A stretch of 64,000 bases of DNA, taken from NCBI GenBank assembly GCA_038380795.1, contig CM076267.1, positions 19,986,001 to 20,050,000 on the forward strand, in the 5' to 3' direction. Below the pieces are notes generated by a model that worked only from the letters and a program-made list of their open reading frames with translations, had not been told where the DNA came from and did not search any database. The translations under genes were made by a program, and so were the position numbers. Position 1 is the stretch's first letter. Every line of letters begins with the position of its first letter. This document shows positions 35,277 through 48,920 of this stretch, in pieces. The stretch is from Pyrocephalus nanus. Its lineage: Eukaryota; Chordata; Aves; Passeriformes; Tyrannidae.

Positions 35277-38200
35277 TCACTGTATTCCATACAGCTGTTG
35301 TCTCAGGTATTCTAGCTGTTCACCTTTTGTTGACAGAACCATAGAATTCCATTCAAAGTGAGGAATCTGTAGAACAGAATCATACAAACTGAGTGTTAAC
35401 ACTGGTATAACCCACATACCGTTCACAGCAAAGGCTCCCTGATATCACTTGTTTCCCACTTGAAGATATTTGACCACCTGTGTCCCTCCAAAAGATAGGC
35501 TTGCTCTAATGTGGGAATGAGTTAAGCCAGCAGCACCTGCATTCCATTAACTGGAATCAGAAGAGAGTGTTTCGGCCTTGGTGCTGAGAAGGAGTGTGTG
35601 AATCAAACATGGAGTTTGCAAAAAGTCCTGGGAATTCTGGTTAGCTGCATGACAACTCCAGGTGCTGTTTACCAAAGAACCCTAATGATGGGGAAACTCA
35701 GAGAGAGCTCTGGGGAGAATCCCAAAAACTGAATCACGGTGTGTGTGCAGCCTCATTTCTTCATCGTCTCTATTTGGTGACCCCGACACGATGCGCGTTA
35801 TGGGAGTTTGGACAACCACAACCCAAAGGGGGAAACGGAGTTAGTTCTGCCTGGGAAAAGTTTGTCTCCACTTGAATTCATTGGCTGCACTCTAATACTG
35901 ACAAGATCCATTTCTCAGTGTAAGATTCTTCTTTATGTAAGTATAGTCGGTTGCAGAAATGTAAAACAGATGCCCACACAATATAGGCTGTGATAACTCC
36001 TTTACACCATCTCCCACCTTTGAAAACCCAAATTGAGAGGAAAATCCCAGGCCACTGTAGTTTGTAATGTTAATCTATTAGGCTGGAATAGTGTAGCAGT
36101 AGTATAACATGAGAAAAGATGATTATTCTGTTTAAAATAAAAAAGAAAACCAACCAAATTTAAGCTAAAAGAAGGATTCTAGCTAAAATTAGGGTAAGTA
36201 ATTAAATATACAGGAGCCTCTGAATTCATGAGCCTCCATTACCAAAATGTTTCATTGCCAATGGCTGCAAATTATCACTGGCCACTATTGTTCCCTGTCA
36301 TACACCACCACTGCAGGAGACAAACAGCATCCCTATCCCACCTGGCAGCTGCCAAAACTTGGCACTCAAAACCACTCAAGGGTATGTTCAATCATCTTCT
36401 ACTGTAGAAATCTTTAGTGAATTGAACTGAAACTCTCATTTCACTTGTTCTCCTTTACTCAGTAACATAAGACTGAGACCTTTTGACTTCAGTTTTGCTT
36501 CAGCCTCTTTCAGAGAAGGTGCAAGTTCTATGAAGTCCTTAAATAATTTTGAGAACAGCTTGGAATTTTCTCCCTAAATACAAAAATTGCTCTCACCCAG
36601 TAAATGCTTTTAATTATAAAAACTGTCTCTGAATGTGTTGCATGGAAATTGGATCATTTTGCACTATGGATACAACTCAGAGAGGACAAAGGATTACTGA
36701 CTGCTCACCTGAACTACCCGGTATCCCAGCATTTCCAGGTGCCGTTTTTTCACTGCAAGTTCTCCTTTCAGATGACGTGAATAATCTTTGCTAAAAGCTC
36801 TCGAATCAAGAAATTCCAAAGCAATTCTGCGAACAGCAAAGATGTGCATTTACTTTCAGGTCCTACCGAAATAGCAAGAAGTGATATTTCTAGTTCAGTA
36901 CTGATAGCTGCAGCAAGACTAGATAAACCTGACAATTCACAGAAAAAGAAAATTAAACAACTCCCTGAAACCAGACAAAACATTTTCCTCTTATTTATCT
37001 AGAGATACTTGAATTTTACGTGATTTAGAAAAAGCATTTTTTCCCTGCATCTGTCTTTGCTCAAATGCTAAAAACAGCTAACTAGCATTTTCAAGGCTAA
37101 CATTTGAGGAGGTGGAGGGAAAGTGTATTCTAATCTCATGAAACACATTTCAAGAACATGTACTGGGTCTGGCTGGCATGAAGGTACTTTTCTTCATGGC
37201 AGTTTGTCTGGTGCTGTGTTTTGAACTTGTGACCAGAACAGTGTTAATGACACACCAATATTTCGGCTATCACTGAAGAGTTATTGCTTGCACAGCATCA
37301 GGACTTTCTGTTTCTCACTCTGCACCCACAGTGCAGACATGGACAGGAGGTCTAGGCTGCAGGGACAAGAGGTCAGGAAGGGACACCTTCCCTGGGAGGG
37401 CACCTCAACTGGCTAAGGCGATGTTCCACACCATACATCATCATGCTCAGCAACAAAACAGAGGGTAGTTTTTCCCAAGTAGCCATTGCTCTGGCACTGG
37501 TCTGCTGTGGGGAATGATTCCATGTGCATCAATTGTTTCGTTTTCCCCTTTTATATTTTTCCTTTCTTCTCTTCACTTATTAAACTGTCTTAATTGCAAC
37601 CCAGGAGTTTTCTTCCTTGCTTTTACCCTCAAGATTCTGGTCCCCATTATACTGCAAGGGAATGAGTGTGCAACTGTGTGGGAGCAGCTGTGGGCGACCC
37701 ACCACACCCTGGAAGGCTAAACCTCATTAGACTAAGGAAAAAGGAACTGAAAGATAAATAGCATAGAGGTTGCAACAAACATTTAGGACAGAAGCATCAA
37801 ATACGTGGCATAAACTGGATATTAACTTGGAAGCTTGGGAGAGCTAATGTGCAAGAATTCAGTGTACTAACCTCTGAGCTCCTGGTGGCAGAGCCTTTCT
37901 CCCTTCGTCCTTGATGTCACGTCTCAAGTGTATTCCCCCCACATCATCCAAGGGTATATTCTGAGCCATATAGGAAAGAGGCTTTTTATTTTCATCCAGG
38001 ACACACTCAAAATCTGTCAGAAAACACAGCAAACCTGTTTACTGACAAAAGTGAAAGAATTTGATCTGTACAGTGTTTACTTCTAGAAAAACTAAGTGAT
38101 GGACAAAATGAGAGATATCCAACATTATTTTATATTATGCAGAACTTTTCAGATTTACACAACAATTTCTTCTTTGCAATATCTTGTGGCCACATGAAAA

Positions 38201-41200
38201 CGGGCTTCCTAATCTTGTAATAACGATCCTTAGAGTATTAACTTCTCACCTATTTCATAGTAGTATGGTGTGAGAACAGATACCCTGGAGTACTGGCTCC
38301 CTCCTAAGATCTCTGTCAGCATTCTGTGAACATGCTGTCGCAGTGGATTTATTCGGCTCATACCTACAAAGACAAAATAAAGAATTCATACATCAAAACT
38401 TCCACAGCCAAAACTCTGAACAGAGTATTTTGAGATGTTGCATTTTTGACAGCCAGGCTATTGAATTAAATCTTTTCCACAGATCCTTGGTGTTATTCCA
38501 TCATAATTCAGAGACCAAGTGATGATATTTTAGATGGAAAGTAGCAGGTATGTGCTATTAAGCATAAATTTCAAATCCAGACTTTCCATCTGAGGATTTT
38601 TCTGATTCACATGCTACAAAACCTTTAGTTACAGGTTTCACCTGTTGGATTGTTTGCTTTTAATTGTGTTTGGACACTTAAGATTTACCCGTCTTTATTA
38701 CAGGCACACCACACTATACGACACTTCTCTGTTGCAGATTAACACTTTGCTCCAAAACATCTTCAGTCTCTGACAAAGTAGGTGAGTTCTGTGGACAGCA
38801 AAGCAGATCTCCCCATGTGAATTAGTGGAGGATAGATACTCTTTGCATTAGCTGGATTTTCTGAATTCATCACTTTTCTGAAAGATCTCAGCTGCTACAC
38901 TGATCGCTAGCCTACTTCTCTGTCTCTCACCCCTGATGGATCTTGATTCTTCAGAGGAAGAAGATAGGAGCAAGTTTAAAAGCAAGAAGTAAAAATGTTC
39001 ACATTGAAAAATTTAAGTCAAGCTCAGCCTTGTAGGTGAAGCAGGGAGCAAACTGACCCATCTCCTCCAGCAGACAACTCTAATTCTTCCTCCTGCCTTT
39101 CCATCCTTCCTGCCATATATACTGTTTCTGTTTATTTAAATTTTATTTCTTAAAAAGAAAAATCCCATCTCTATTACATTAATTATCACAAGGAAAACTG
39201 CTTTGCTCTCTGTTGCACTACTAAGCGGTTGAACTTTGCAAGACATGCTCAGCAAAGAGTGGGTGGCACCTTCCTGATCTTCTACGGTTGTGGTAGTGTC
39301 AACCTGACAGTTTTAGAAGAAACATCTGGTAGACTGCTGAAAATAGACTATTATTAGAAACAAGGGCAGGTTTTCCTCTCTTAGGTTACTTACTGTTATG
39401 AAAGACACGTTGACAGTACTGCTCATGAAACCAAGGGATGTGAAACTCCGGGCATTCCAGACAGACTGCTCTGTTCAATTTCATGAGGCAAGAGCAGACC
39501 CTCTGCTTTACGGTGTCAGGCAGGACTGATTTAAAAAAAAAAAAGACATAGAAAGGTGTAAACTGCAATGTGAAAAATCCAATATATTGACCTAAATGGC
39601 TACCTCTGAATTCTTTACTAAAAGTGCAAGTGTCTGTATACTATGGCATTTATAAAACCCATGCTGCAAAATTTTAGAAAGGTGCTCAAAATCCTTGAGG
39701 AAAAAATGTAAAGAAACAGTTCTGCTCAATGTTAAGAATGACAGCAAGACAGAAGACAGAAATTGCTTCTATCATTCAACTTTTAATGAAGTACTTGAAG
39801 GCAAAATGGCAACAATACACTGATAGGGAACAATGTAGAGGTAGAGAGAAACAAAATAAACACTCAGTCTCTTATTCAGAGAGAAGAGTCTGGTAGGACA
39901 CATTTCTTGCAGGCAAGAATCTCACATGATTTCTTGAGCTTTGTGACTATTTCTGGTAATAAACACCAGAGTCAGGTAATTTCATTTCCAATAAAACTGA
40001 AGAATTATTATATACTGAGTACAGTAAGTTGACTATAAAATTTGCTTTATATGACCTTTTCTCACCTGCAATACAAGTCTGTACTTTCAAAACAAAGCAC
40101 AGATTTTTGTTCATTACTTCCCTTTTAGCGCTCAAATCATGACTAGATTATACAGAGGGGGTCTTTCTAGAAAATGGAATAATTTAAAGAGTAATTCTAC
40201 TTTTCAAGTCATATGTAGGTCCACAATTGCATTTTATGCCAAATGCTACACAATCAAATTTATCAGAGAGCAAGATATCTACCTTTAAGTTGAGCATCCA
40301 GTTTGCTTAGGAAAGAAACATTAAATATCGTCGTTATCAGAACTGGAGGAAAATACCCAGCCACTGCCAAAACGTGACCAAGCAGCACCAAGTGATAAAC
40401 TTCAAAACAACCTTTAAAAAACAGACAGAAATCCATATTAACACATGACATAAAGTTGAAAGGATTTGCAGTGCCCTTCTCCTGGCCTCCCAAACTGTCT
40501 AATTTTCTCTCTTAATGTACCACACAAGTTTCTATACATTTCCTCTACAACTTTAAGCATTTATTTGTCATGAATCACAAAACGTATCCTGTTCACAAAG
40601 GACGATTCCTTGGGGAACACCGCAACAATTCTATCCAAGAGCAGCACAGTGAATTCACCAGAATTTTCACTTGCTTTTTACTACACTAAAAATTCTTTGC
40701 TAGTCCCTTATTAACAGTAATTTTTAAAGGGTGAAATGAAACCCAGCATTGAATCTTTGTAATGGTTTAACCCAGTAGGCAGAGTATTAGTAGTAACATA
40801 CATACTTTTTCTTTGCTTAATGGAAGTGCCATTCTATTCCTTTTTACATTCCGTAAAAATAACTTTCAGTGACATTTATTTGGTGTCAGAATATCTTTGT
40901 CTAATGCACTTACTCAAGTTAGAAGTAAGATGTTGGATACAACTCTTAAAGAACTCTTCATTGTCATAATTCAAAGTAGAGAAAAGGAAGAGAATAAAAT
41001 AGAGTTCGGAGGGGTGGATCTGGAAATAAAAGACATCCAAAATCAAGTCACTGCAAAATATCATAATATTGCTTTACAACAAAGAAGAGTTTTATACTTC
41101 ATTCAGAATTGGGAGATTTAGAACTAGATGAGCCATTTTCTAATTTTTTTTGGTCAACTATTCCTGGAGGAAACAATAAAAAATAAAATGCAGAAATAAT

Positions 41201-44200
41201 TGAATTTGCAGCAACAGCTAAAATTTAAGATGTATTTCATGTAGATGATCCAAGTGTTTCTATAAACGTAAAGAACCTTTCAAAAAGATTTTGCATTAAA
41301 TGCTCCTAAAGAAACTAAACTGCAATAGAATAAAATCAAAGATTTATATGAACTCCAGACTGAGAATAAGGAGGAAAAAAAGACATTAAGAAAAAAGAGT
41401 AATAGAAGTTTAAAAAAAAAAATTTAAGATGGTCAAATGTAAAGTTGAATGCAATGGATTATGGCTGACCTAATACTGACTGAACAGTAAGAAATAAAAA
41501 CTAATGACAAGTAAGTGCAAAATTATATAAACAGAAGCAAAACAGCTTTCAGTGAACACAAAAAAAGATGAGCTCCAATTCAGATACATTGAATAAAACT
41601 CTTAAAAACACAGTGGATTGTGCTCTGAAACACATCAACACACGAACCTCTCCTTTTTTACCCAATAACTCACACTGTAGACAGAAAAACTCTAATACCT
41701 TGTCTATATTTTCAACAGTCACAGAAGCTATTTTGTCAAATAAGGCAGGACAACGGTGGTTTGTTCTTTTGAGGAAAAAAGACAGTGGTAATACATTTGC
41801 CCATGTTATTTGGTCTATCAAGTGTTGACACAAGGCCGTGGTTTCCTCATTCAGGACTTCTTCAAACCACTCTCCATTCACATGTGTAAGTTCTTCCAAC
41901 AGACGATTTAAGCTGTTGGTTTTCTGAAGCCTCTCAAATCCACAGTCATTTAGTTTTTGCAGAAGCTTTGCACATAGCTCAGAACTGCTTTGCCAGTGCA
42001 ACTGGTCATGATGATTCCATTTGACAAGGGCTGTAGCAATGCAATTCAAATGATGGAGACTGCATTGAGGCAGAACTGCTGCTGCTTTGTTTATAATCAT
42101 CTCCTCCACTTGAAAAGAAGGTAGCATGGCCAGAACACGAATTATGGCTGCAGTATCAGCAGGTATCACACTAGATTTTAAATAACTGGAAGAAACGTGG
42201 AAATAAAAACAGTTAATCAATAATGACAAAGTGCAAGTGTTTAAAAATCCAAATAAATTACATACATGAAAATTTTCATTTAGAAGTCAAAAGCTGCATA
42301 ACAAATATAAAATAAGTAGAATATTAATAATGTGGTAGAAATTCATACCTTTTGGGACTACCATGTTTTTTTAATTACAATTAACTTCCTCCTTCTAATT
42401 TATTCAAAACTGAAAAAAGGGAAGGAGACAGGGAGCAGCTCAGTCAGCTGGAGAGGCTTTAAATATTACTGATAAGCACAGAAGTCCTTATTAAGGCCAG
42501 AAAGTCCACATTTGTTAAGAGTGTCTGGCTTTCTGGGCCTGGTTCATTTCTCTGATTTCTGTCCTAGGGAGCACCAGATTCTGAGGTGCCTGAGGAACAT
42601 GAAGGAATCATCAGCAAAAAAATAGCACAGCCAAGGCACTACATTCCTATAGAGGCTGAGCAATGGAAGCAAGATCTCTTCTACACCAATTCCAGAAACT
42701 GTTTCCCTTTCTGCTGCAACTGCACAAGCCTAAGATTCAACTGGACAGTTCTTCAATCAAATGAAAAGTACTTCTGCTTCACGCTTTCACTTGTCCCAAC
42801 CAAGGCATCCTTACTGCCTGTTTTTCATTACTTCTTCCATCAAACATCAAAGGTGACATTAATACCTGCTCTTCCTATAAAAAACCAATCAAAATTTCCT
42901 GTCATTTCAATATTGCAGTGACCAAAGGAATAAAGGGAAAAAAGTATTTTTGAAAGGTATTGTATCTAGTAGCAGATACTGCTGGGTCTATAAACAAGAC
43001 AACATCCACTTCCTATCCTCTGATTTAGGTGTTTAAAAGAATCAAATATTGTAACAGTTTGTTACTTCTTCATATTTTATGGAAACAAAACACATCCTAG
43101 CTTGTAATTTGAAATCTTCAGTAGAGAATTTACTACTTAAATAGCTACAGTTCCAAGAATACACACTTACCCTAACAGTAAAATTTTCAGTTTGGCAAAC
43201 AGCTCCAAATTGCGGCATCGCAACCCCGTCAAGTACTGCGTTAACTTCACCAGCTGTAATACATGGTAGCTATCCAAGTGTTTGTGCAGAACAGAAGCCA
43301 TTCTGAACACAAAGAGAAAAAGATGACGTGATATTAAGCTAATACAAAAGATACTGCAAACCCCAACATCCCACATGAAGAAAAGGTGTCCTGTGGTGCA
43401 CAGTACGTGTATATGGAGGGTTTCACACACCTGCACTCCTCTCCACACCAGTTTTGACACTGTTCCCCAAAGACACAGCAGCCTCTCTACATTTAGTGAA
43501 CTGCAAAATTAAAACCCTCATCACAGCAAATCAACTACTTCACACTAATAACTTCTGTTTCAGATTTCACAATCAGTTAAATTCAGAGTGGATCAAGAAT
43601 GGAATAAACTAGAACAGCAACACCAGCTTCAGGATGACTGGACTCACTGTTGGTCTAAGGCTGCAAAGAGGGGAATAGATTTGTAGGGAAAGATAATACC
43701 TTAAGACCTTCTTCGGCCAGTGAGATTCCAGGAGAAAAGGCATGAATTTACCTTTAGTATTCCTTTGATCCATAGCACACAAGTACGTCCCTTTTCTTCC
43801 AAGGATCTATTTGGTTCATACAACTACCTTCAATCCAGTTATTGCTCACTACCTGAGCATAACTCTGCTGCATCTCTGATGTATCTAATGCTACATCTTC
43901 TGTGCCCAAAACATCAGCTGCTTTCCCCTTCACTGTATGATAGGTATTACCCCTCCCTATAAAGAGTGTTCAGTTTACAACTGCAGAAAACGCGGACACG
44001 TTCTCTTTTTTCTCCTGAGTTTACAGTAACTGGTAGGGGCTAAGTTTACTGCAGTAAGATCACATATTTGCAAATAAACCAGATATAATATGACATGAAC
44101 TTGGTAGGGTTGAAAGGCTTTTGTGTGAAATTCCTAAATTTCTTCAATTACTTCTGGGTCAAGCTGCAATATTCTAAAATCTGTATAAGCTAATTATTTG

Positions 44201-47200
44201 TAGTGTAGATGCACTTGTGTGCAAGTGACACACTCTCCACTCCTCACTTACTGGATATTACAGTTTTCCACACTAAATGGAAGTAGTTTACCTAGAGAAT
44301 ACACCTTCTTAGTAGTATCAAAAAAATTACTTTTCAAGTAGATGAGAATTTCTGCATTTCATTTTCTGCATTGTCTTCAGTATCACCAATACCTGGTGAC
44401 TGCTAAATTCTTCAGCCATGTGTGCTGCAGTTACTAGCAACCTAAAGGGGAAAAGACATATTTTCCAATGAAAAACAGATGAAAATCTCCAGCAAAGGTT
44501 GCAGCAATTTTCTTTGTTTATGAGGGAAAGAAGCAAAAGACTGCTTCAGGAAATACGGGAAAACAAATTCCAGATACTTTTGTTCTCTAGACTTTTCTTC
44601 TAAACAGCAGACCTGTATAGCACAGGTAAAGGGGTGTGTGTTGGATCAGTGCATATTGTTCTAGATGCTAGAAACCAGCGAGTCCAACAATTCTAAAAGT
44701 AGACAAGAAGCAGGGAAGATATTTAAAGACTCTACACAATTCATAATCAATCAGGAAGCTACAGATAACAGAATCAAACATGAACTGGTCTTGGGGCAGT
44801 TAAAAAGCCAGTGTTTACCACAAATTAAATAAATAAATAATCTAGGAAAAGCTTTTGGAACTAAGACAGCTATGGCAAAACCAACACAGGCTTGCAGTAT
44901 ATCCAAATCTCTGAATAGAGGCAGATGTTCATGAAGGAAACTATGAAAATATGACTCATTGTAATAAATAAAGTAAATTCTGCCTAAAACTTGAGAGACC
45001 CATGAGTTACACCACTCCAAGTAGGATTTTGTGGCACAAAAGAAAAAATCTATCACACAATACCCTAATTGCTAAATAAATGCCAAAGCGGTCATGCTGA
45101 TGACCTTTCATGAAGAACAGGATGTCAGCAATCTGGTACAGGACAAGACTCAGGCTGCTGAGCTACTGCCAGTCTTAAAAAGGAAAAAGCAACACATACC
45201 ACTGCACATACTTCTCAAGGGAAAGACAGAAAGCTTTTTTACTACCATCCCCTGTGAAAGGAAGGCTGTAGTCTAAGAGACAGAGCCACAAGATGGCCTT
45301 GCATAACAGCATTCACATACCACTTGATTGCTAGATCCAGCTTTCTATGCAACTGTCTCAAAACAAACTGCTTTGACAATGTTTCCAAAATTAAATCATC
45401 AATTGCTAAAAAGTTACACCAGGAAACCTAAGGCTCAGCTCACAGGTGGGCTCAGAAATTCCTCCAAACATTAATACATTTTTAATTTCTGTGCAAGAAA
45501 ATGTGTATCATAAATAAGACAAAATAATTAATAAACTTACCTTTCTCTTACCTTGGATTCTGCCATAGGCCCAAGAACAAAAAATAATTTTGCAAAGGTT
45601 TCAGGATCGTAATAATCATCTATAGTTTCAGACAGCAGCTGGTTAGCAACCAAGCGGAATTCCGCATTGTCAAAACCCAGCTGCTCGTACAGTCCAAAAA
45701 TATTACTAATACTGTGGATATCAAGGCGGGAGGCACTTCTCAGGAAAATCCTGTTGCATTTTTCTAGCAACGGATGATATTTCAGTTTAACATTTTGAAG
45801 AAACTGTAGCAATCTTTTGGCATAGTTTAAGTGGCCTTCCTTCTCTTCTTCCAAGAGCTGTTCAGCCTTGTGTAGTAATCGATCTCGAAAACTCTGTGAG
45901 ATAACATCAGATATGCTGACCATCAAAACTGACAAGATCCTAAAAAATTCAGAAGATTTTACACTTACACATTGAACATAACAAGCAGTAAATTTTAGAC
46001 TTCCTAAATAAACTACACAAAGTAGTCAAGGTGCTGCTGGCTTCTAGGCAAAAAGGAATGTTAAATCTAATGCAGAAAAAACAGATGAGCAAAAACCATT
46101 TATCCTTCTACAGTAAAAATTCTGCTTTCCGTGAACTTCTGAAACAGTTGGAATTTTTCAGCCATCTCTAACAAAGTTGTATGTGATAAAAGCACTTGCC
46201 TAAAGAGTGACTCTGATTTGCCTGATTCAAATTTGCAAAAAGATCCTTAATGCTTAATAGACTCCAAAGAAATACAAACAATTCTCAAGTGACAGAATGG
46301 GGAGAAGAGTCATTGTCACTCCTAAAGAAAGAATCCCTTCCTGAGGGAATAAAACTTATGACCACAGGGAGACTCACTTCTGTAAAGAAATGGAGTCCCA
46401 TTCAACGAGTTTCATATGCAAGCTCCTCACATCTGAAAAAAAAGTGTTGGCACTACTAATGCTGTATAGAGCAGAAAAAATAAAGAGAAGCCTTTACTAT
46501 AAAGGCCCAGGGGGAACTGAGGCAAGAAAAAGGAAGCTTGGACTTCTTTGACTGAGGCTGTGTTTTAAGTAGTTTTAATATTAGGGTAATGTGCTGGACA
46601 TGCTAGCAAGAGAATTCATTAATTCAACATGACCAGAAAAAAAGTACTATGAAGATAAATGAACACCAAATTTCTTTTAAACTTCTTATTGTTATTCACA
46701 ATAGCTAACTAAATCCATAGTTAAGTTATAGTAGAGAAACTATGAATGTCAGGGAAGAAAAACACCTTCTGGTGAGTCAATAGCCTCTAAATGATCAAAA
46801 AGTCCATGTTAAATTTAGAATCAGGATAAAGCTGATTCTAAATGTCTGCTATATTGTTCTACTGTAAGTAGAACAGTGGAAACTAATTAAATCTTCATAA
46901 CCAATCTAAACAGTCAAACAGTAGTTTTAGTTGTTTAGATTGTTTATAAAGAAATCCTTCGTAAAATCATCGGGAAAATAAATTCACCTGTCAAACAACA
47001 CATGAACACAGAACATTTCTTTCCCACAAACTCCAAATTGAAGAAAAGCAACCTCCAAAGTTGAGAAAACAGGAAAGTGTTCAGGAAAGGCAGCACAGTA
47101 ATTGTGACATAAGACTTCTGCTCCTCAGCTTCATTCTGACACTTACCTTACATCCTGTATAGAATCCAGTTTCATGTCCACAATATGAGCTACTTGGCCA

Positions 47201-48920
47201 ATTATGGGACTGAAATGCCTGCGTTGTTTGTATAAGCACAGTGTGAATTTAGACAGAGCTGGCAAACTAAGCCTGTCAAGACATCAAAGACAGACAGAAA
47301 GAATATTTACCTTTTATTTCTAGTGAATAACTAAAGACAAAAATCTACTCCAACAATCACATAAAAAGAAAGTGAATATTCAAATTACAAAACAAGGAAA
47401 CAAAATACCTAAGCAAAACATCCAAGTGTTTAATATTACAATATGTTGTGCATGTGGAACTCTACAAAAATCAGTTGTTCTTCACTTAGCCAGACCAGCC
47501 TAATAAAGATTATGTTCTCAAGCAATGAAGTGAAATACATAAAATGAATGTGAGCAATTTATTACCTGAATATCACTTTGTGTTCAAGCTACACTGTATT
47601 AATTTACCTGTCAAGATGCCCCACATGTTAAGCTGAAAGAGGCAATTCTGTGGTGCTGGTGACAAGACTGACACTAGCTTCTGCCTTTACTCTGAATTAC
47701 AGAATGAAAATTACAATAGCCAAAAAAAAGATATCAAAGCAAGCCAACAAAACCAACAAAATGCACAAAGGGAAAATATTGCTGCTTTAATACAAGATGT
47801 TTTTACTAAATTGAGATCAGTAGGCTTCTAACAACCATATATGAGCTGAACAGCAAGCACTGAGATAAAATTTTAAATATTAAAACCTGCAATTTCCTTC
47901 AAACACATAAATCTCCACAGACATTATATTTCAAAACTTTAAATGTTGGTCCCTGTTGTTGCAGCATCTGAATCTCTCATGTATTTGTATACCAGTCTGT
48001 ATGCATATTTTCCAAAACCTTCAAAAATACAGCTGACATTTAAAATACTCAGATTATGTTTTAAACATATGTACTCTTTGAGAACTCTTGTGTAACCTCA
48101 CATGAAGCAAATCATGCTTGCACCGTACACCTTTCAAAAAGCACAGCAATCCAGTACTTGCCTTTCTAATCTTTTCCATGCTTCTGTAACAAGCACTTGT
48201 GCTAGAGAATCATGGTCTTCAACATTGAGCCTTCAAAAGAAAAACATAATAGTTTGAAGTTTGCTCCCATAGTTATAAAGAAATAAGACATATGTCCTTT
48301 CATTATTTATCATGTTTTACTTTTCCATCGCTCCCTCCATTCAAAGAGATTATAAACATTTAATCACAAAACATATTTACTGGGAGTGCAAAACAGATCT
48401 GTTCTGCCTGCATCTCAAAAACTGAAACACAGGACATTACACCATCTGTGTCACACAGAGTACAGAAACTGTGACAGGGCAGTCTCCCAATCTCCTTATA
48501 GGATGGCTAAGTAGTCAAAATTCCCTCCCTTTATATTACCAAATACAAAATATATATACATGGAACTCAATTTAATTCTCTTTACCTCAGAATACTATAT
48601 AAGATGTCCACTATGGCCTCATCTTCCATGTGTTTCACCTTGTTTTCTGCCAAAACGCAAAGGGTAAGAAACTGGGAGTGATTTTTTACATAGTCAGTAG
48701 TCCTTAAGAGAAATGGCCTCTCCTTTTGCAATTGCCACAGCATGTTGAATGCAATTCCCAGATGCTTTTCAGAAAGTCTGGCCTTGTTCCTTCCAACAAG
48801 GCTGAACACTTCATCTTCATGGGTGCAGCTATTTATCTGGTTCAAAAGCAGATCACTACACAGAGTCCGAGCTTGGCAATGCCTCAGTGTAAACAAGCAA
48901 ACCTGCCTCAAACAAAGCAT
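35277..48920 (-). CDS. FASTKD1: FAST kinase domain-containing protein 1, mitochondrial
   Basis: Fourteen coding exons on the minus strand join in phase to about 829 codons plus stop: 48920-48586, 48230-48162, 47272-47147, 45939-45541, 44441-44331, 43302-43171, 42185-41699, 41019-40914, 40411-40283, 39525-39394, 38363-38250, 38013-37872, 36826-36709 and 35366-35277. The protein starts MLCLRQVCLFTLRHCQART, an Arg-rich presequence-like N-terminus. Landmarks shared with human FASTKD1 (847 aa) include ASVLHKHLDSY, AVLPQC, VCLECPEF-IPWFH, SVLTPYY, DFECVLDENKKPL, LPPGAQRIALEFLDS and FEWNSM. The C-terminal half carries FAST_1 and FAST_2; the last two exons carry the RAP domain. FASTKD family proteins bind mitochondrial RNA; FASTKD1 is reported to modulate ND3 mRNA. 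The 48162/48161 donor is GC, not GT. Exon 5 has two donor candidates; only gaaag|gtaagt at 45541 keeps frame. Introns host an ERV LTR and a retroviral remnant, both antisense. Confidence 0.95.
35775..35792 (+). mobile_element. Retroviral tRNA-Trp primer-binding site in an old ERV remnant
   Basis: TGGTGACCCCGACACGAT matches the tRNA-Trp primer-binding site used by alpharetroviruses at about 16 of 18 positions. It is preceded by TAT/T in a CpG-bearing context, as expected at an LTR end, and followed by leader-like sequence. I see no gag, pol or env frame and no second LTR, so this is a truncated relic, antisense to FASTKD1, in the last FASTKD1 intron. LTR limits upstream (perhaps from about 35500) are not clear. 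Confidence 0.5.
37159..37726 (+). mobile_element. Solo LTR of a songbird-type endogenous retrovirus
   Basis: About 570 bp resembles the abundant passerine ERV LTR family (TguLTR5-like, from memory). In order it shows a TGTACTGGGTCTGGCTGG start, a gctgtgttttgaa box, aacagtgttaatgacacacc, a cttgcacagcatcaggac box, catcatgctcagcaa, ttaaactgtctt, aacccaggagttttct and a ggctaaacc end. No internal retroviral sequence adjoins it, so it is probably a solo LTR. It lies in the intron between FASTKD1 exons 37872-38013 and 36709-36826, antisense to the gene. Diverged, with no clear target-site duplication seen. Confidence 0.7.
46813..46942. other. Cluster of three perfect inverted repeats in a FASTKD1 intron
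   Basis: Three hairpin-forming palindromes follow one another. The arms are 12 bp with a 7-nt loop (46813-46824 and 46832-46843, ATTTAGAATCAG), 9 bp with a 3-nt loop (46855-46863 and 46867-46875, TGTTCTACT) and 11 bp with a 19-nt loop (46902-46912 and 46932-46942, CAATCTAAACA). All arms pair without mismatch. It lies in the intron between exons 45939-45541 and 47272-47147. No known repeat family was recognised. Confidence 0.75.

Noticed and set aside
45541..45552. Alternative FASTKD1 donor at 45552/45551 (aag|gtaaga)
   Set aside because: Using it breaks the frame into the next exon; the donor at 45541/45540 keeps phase and matches the family.
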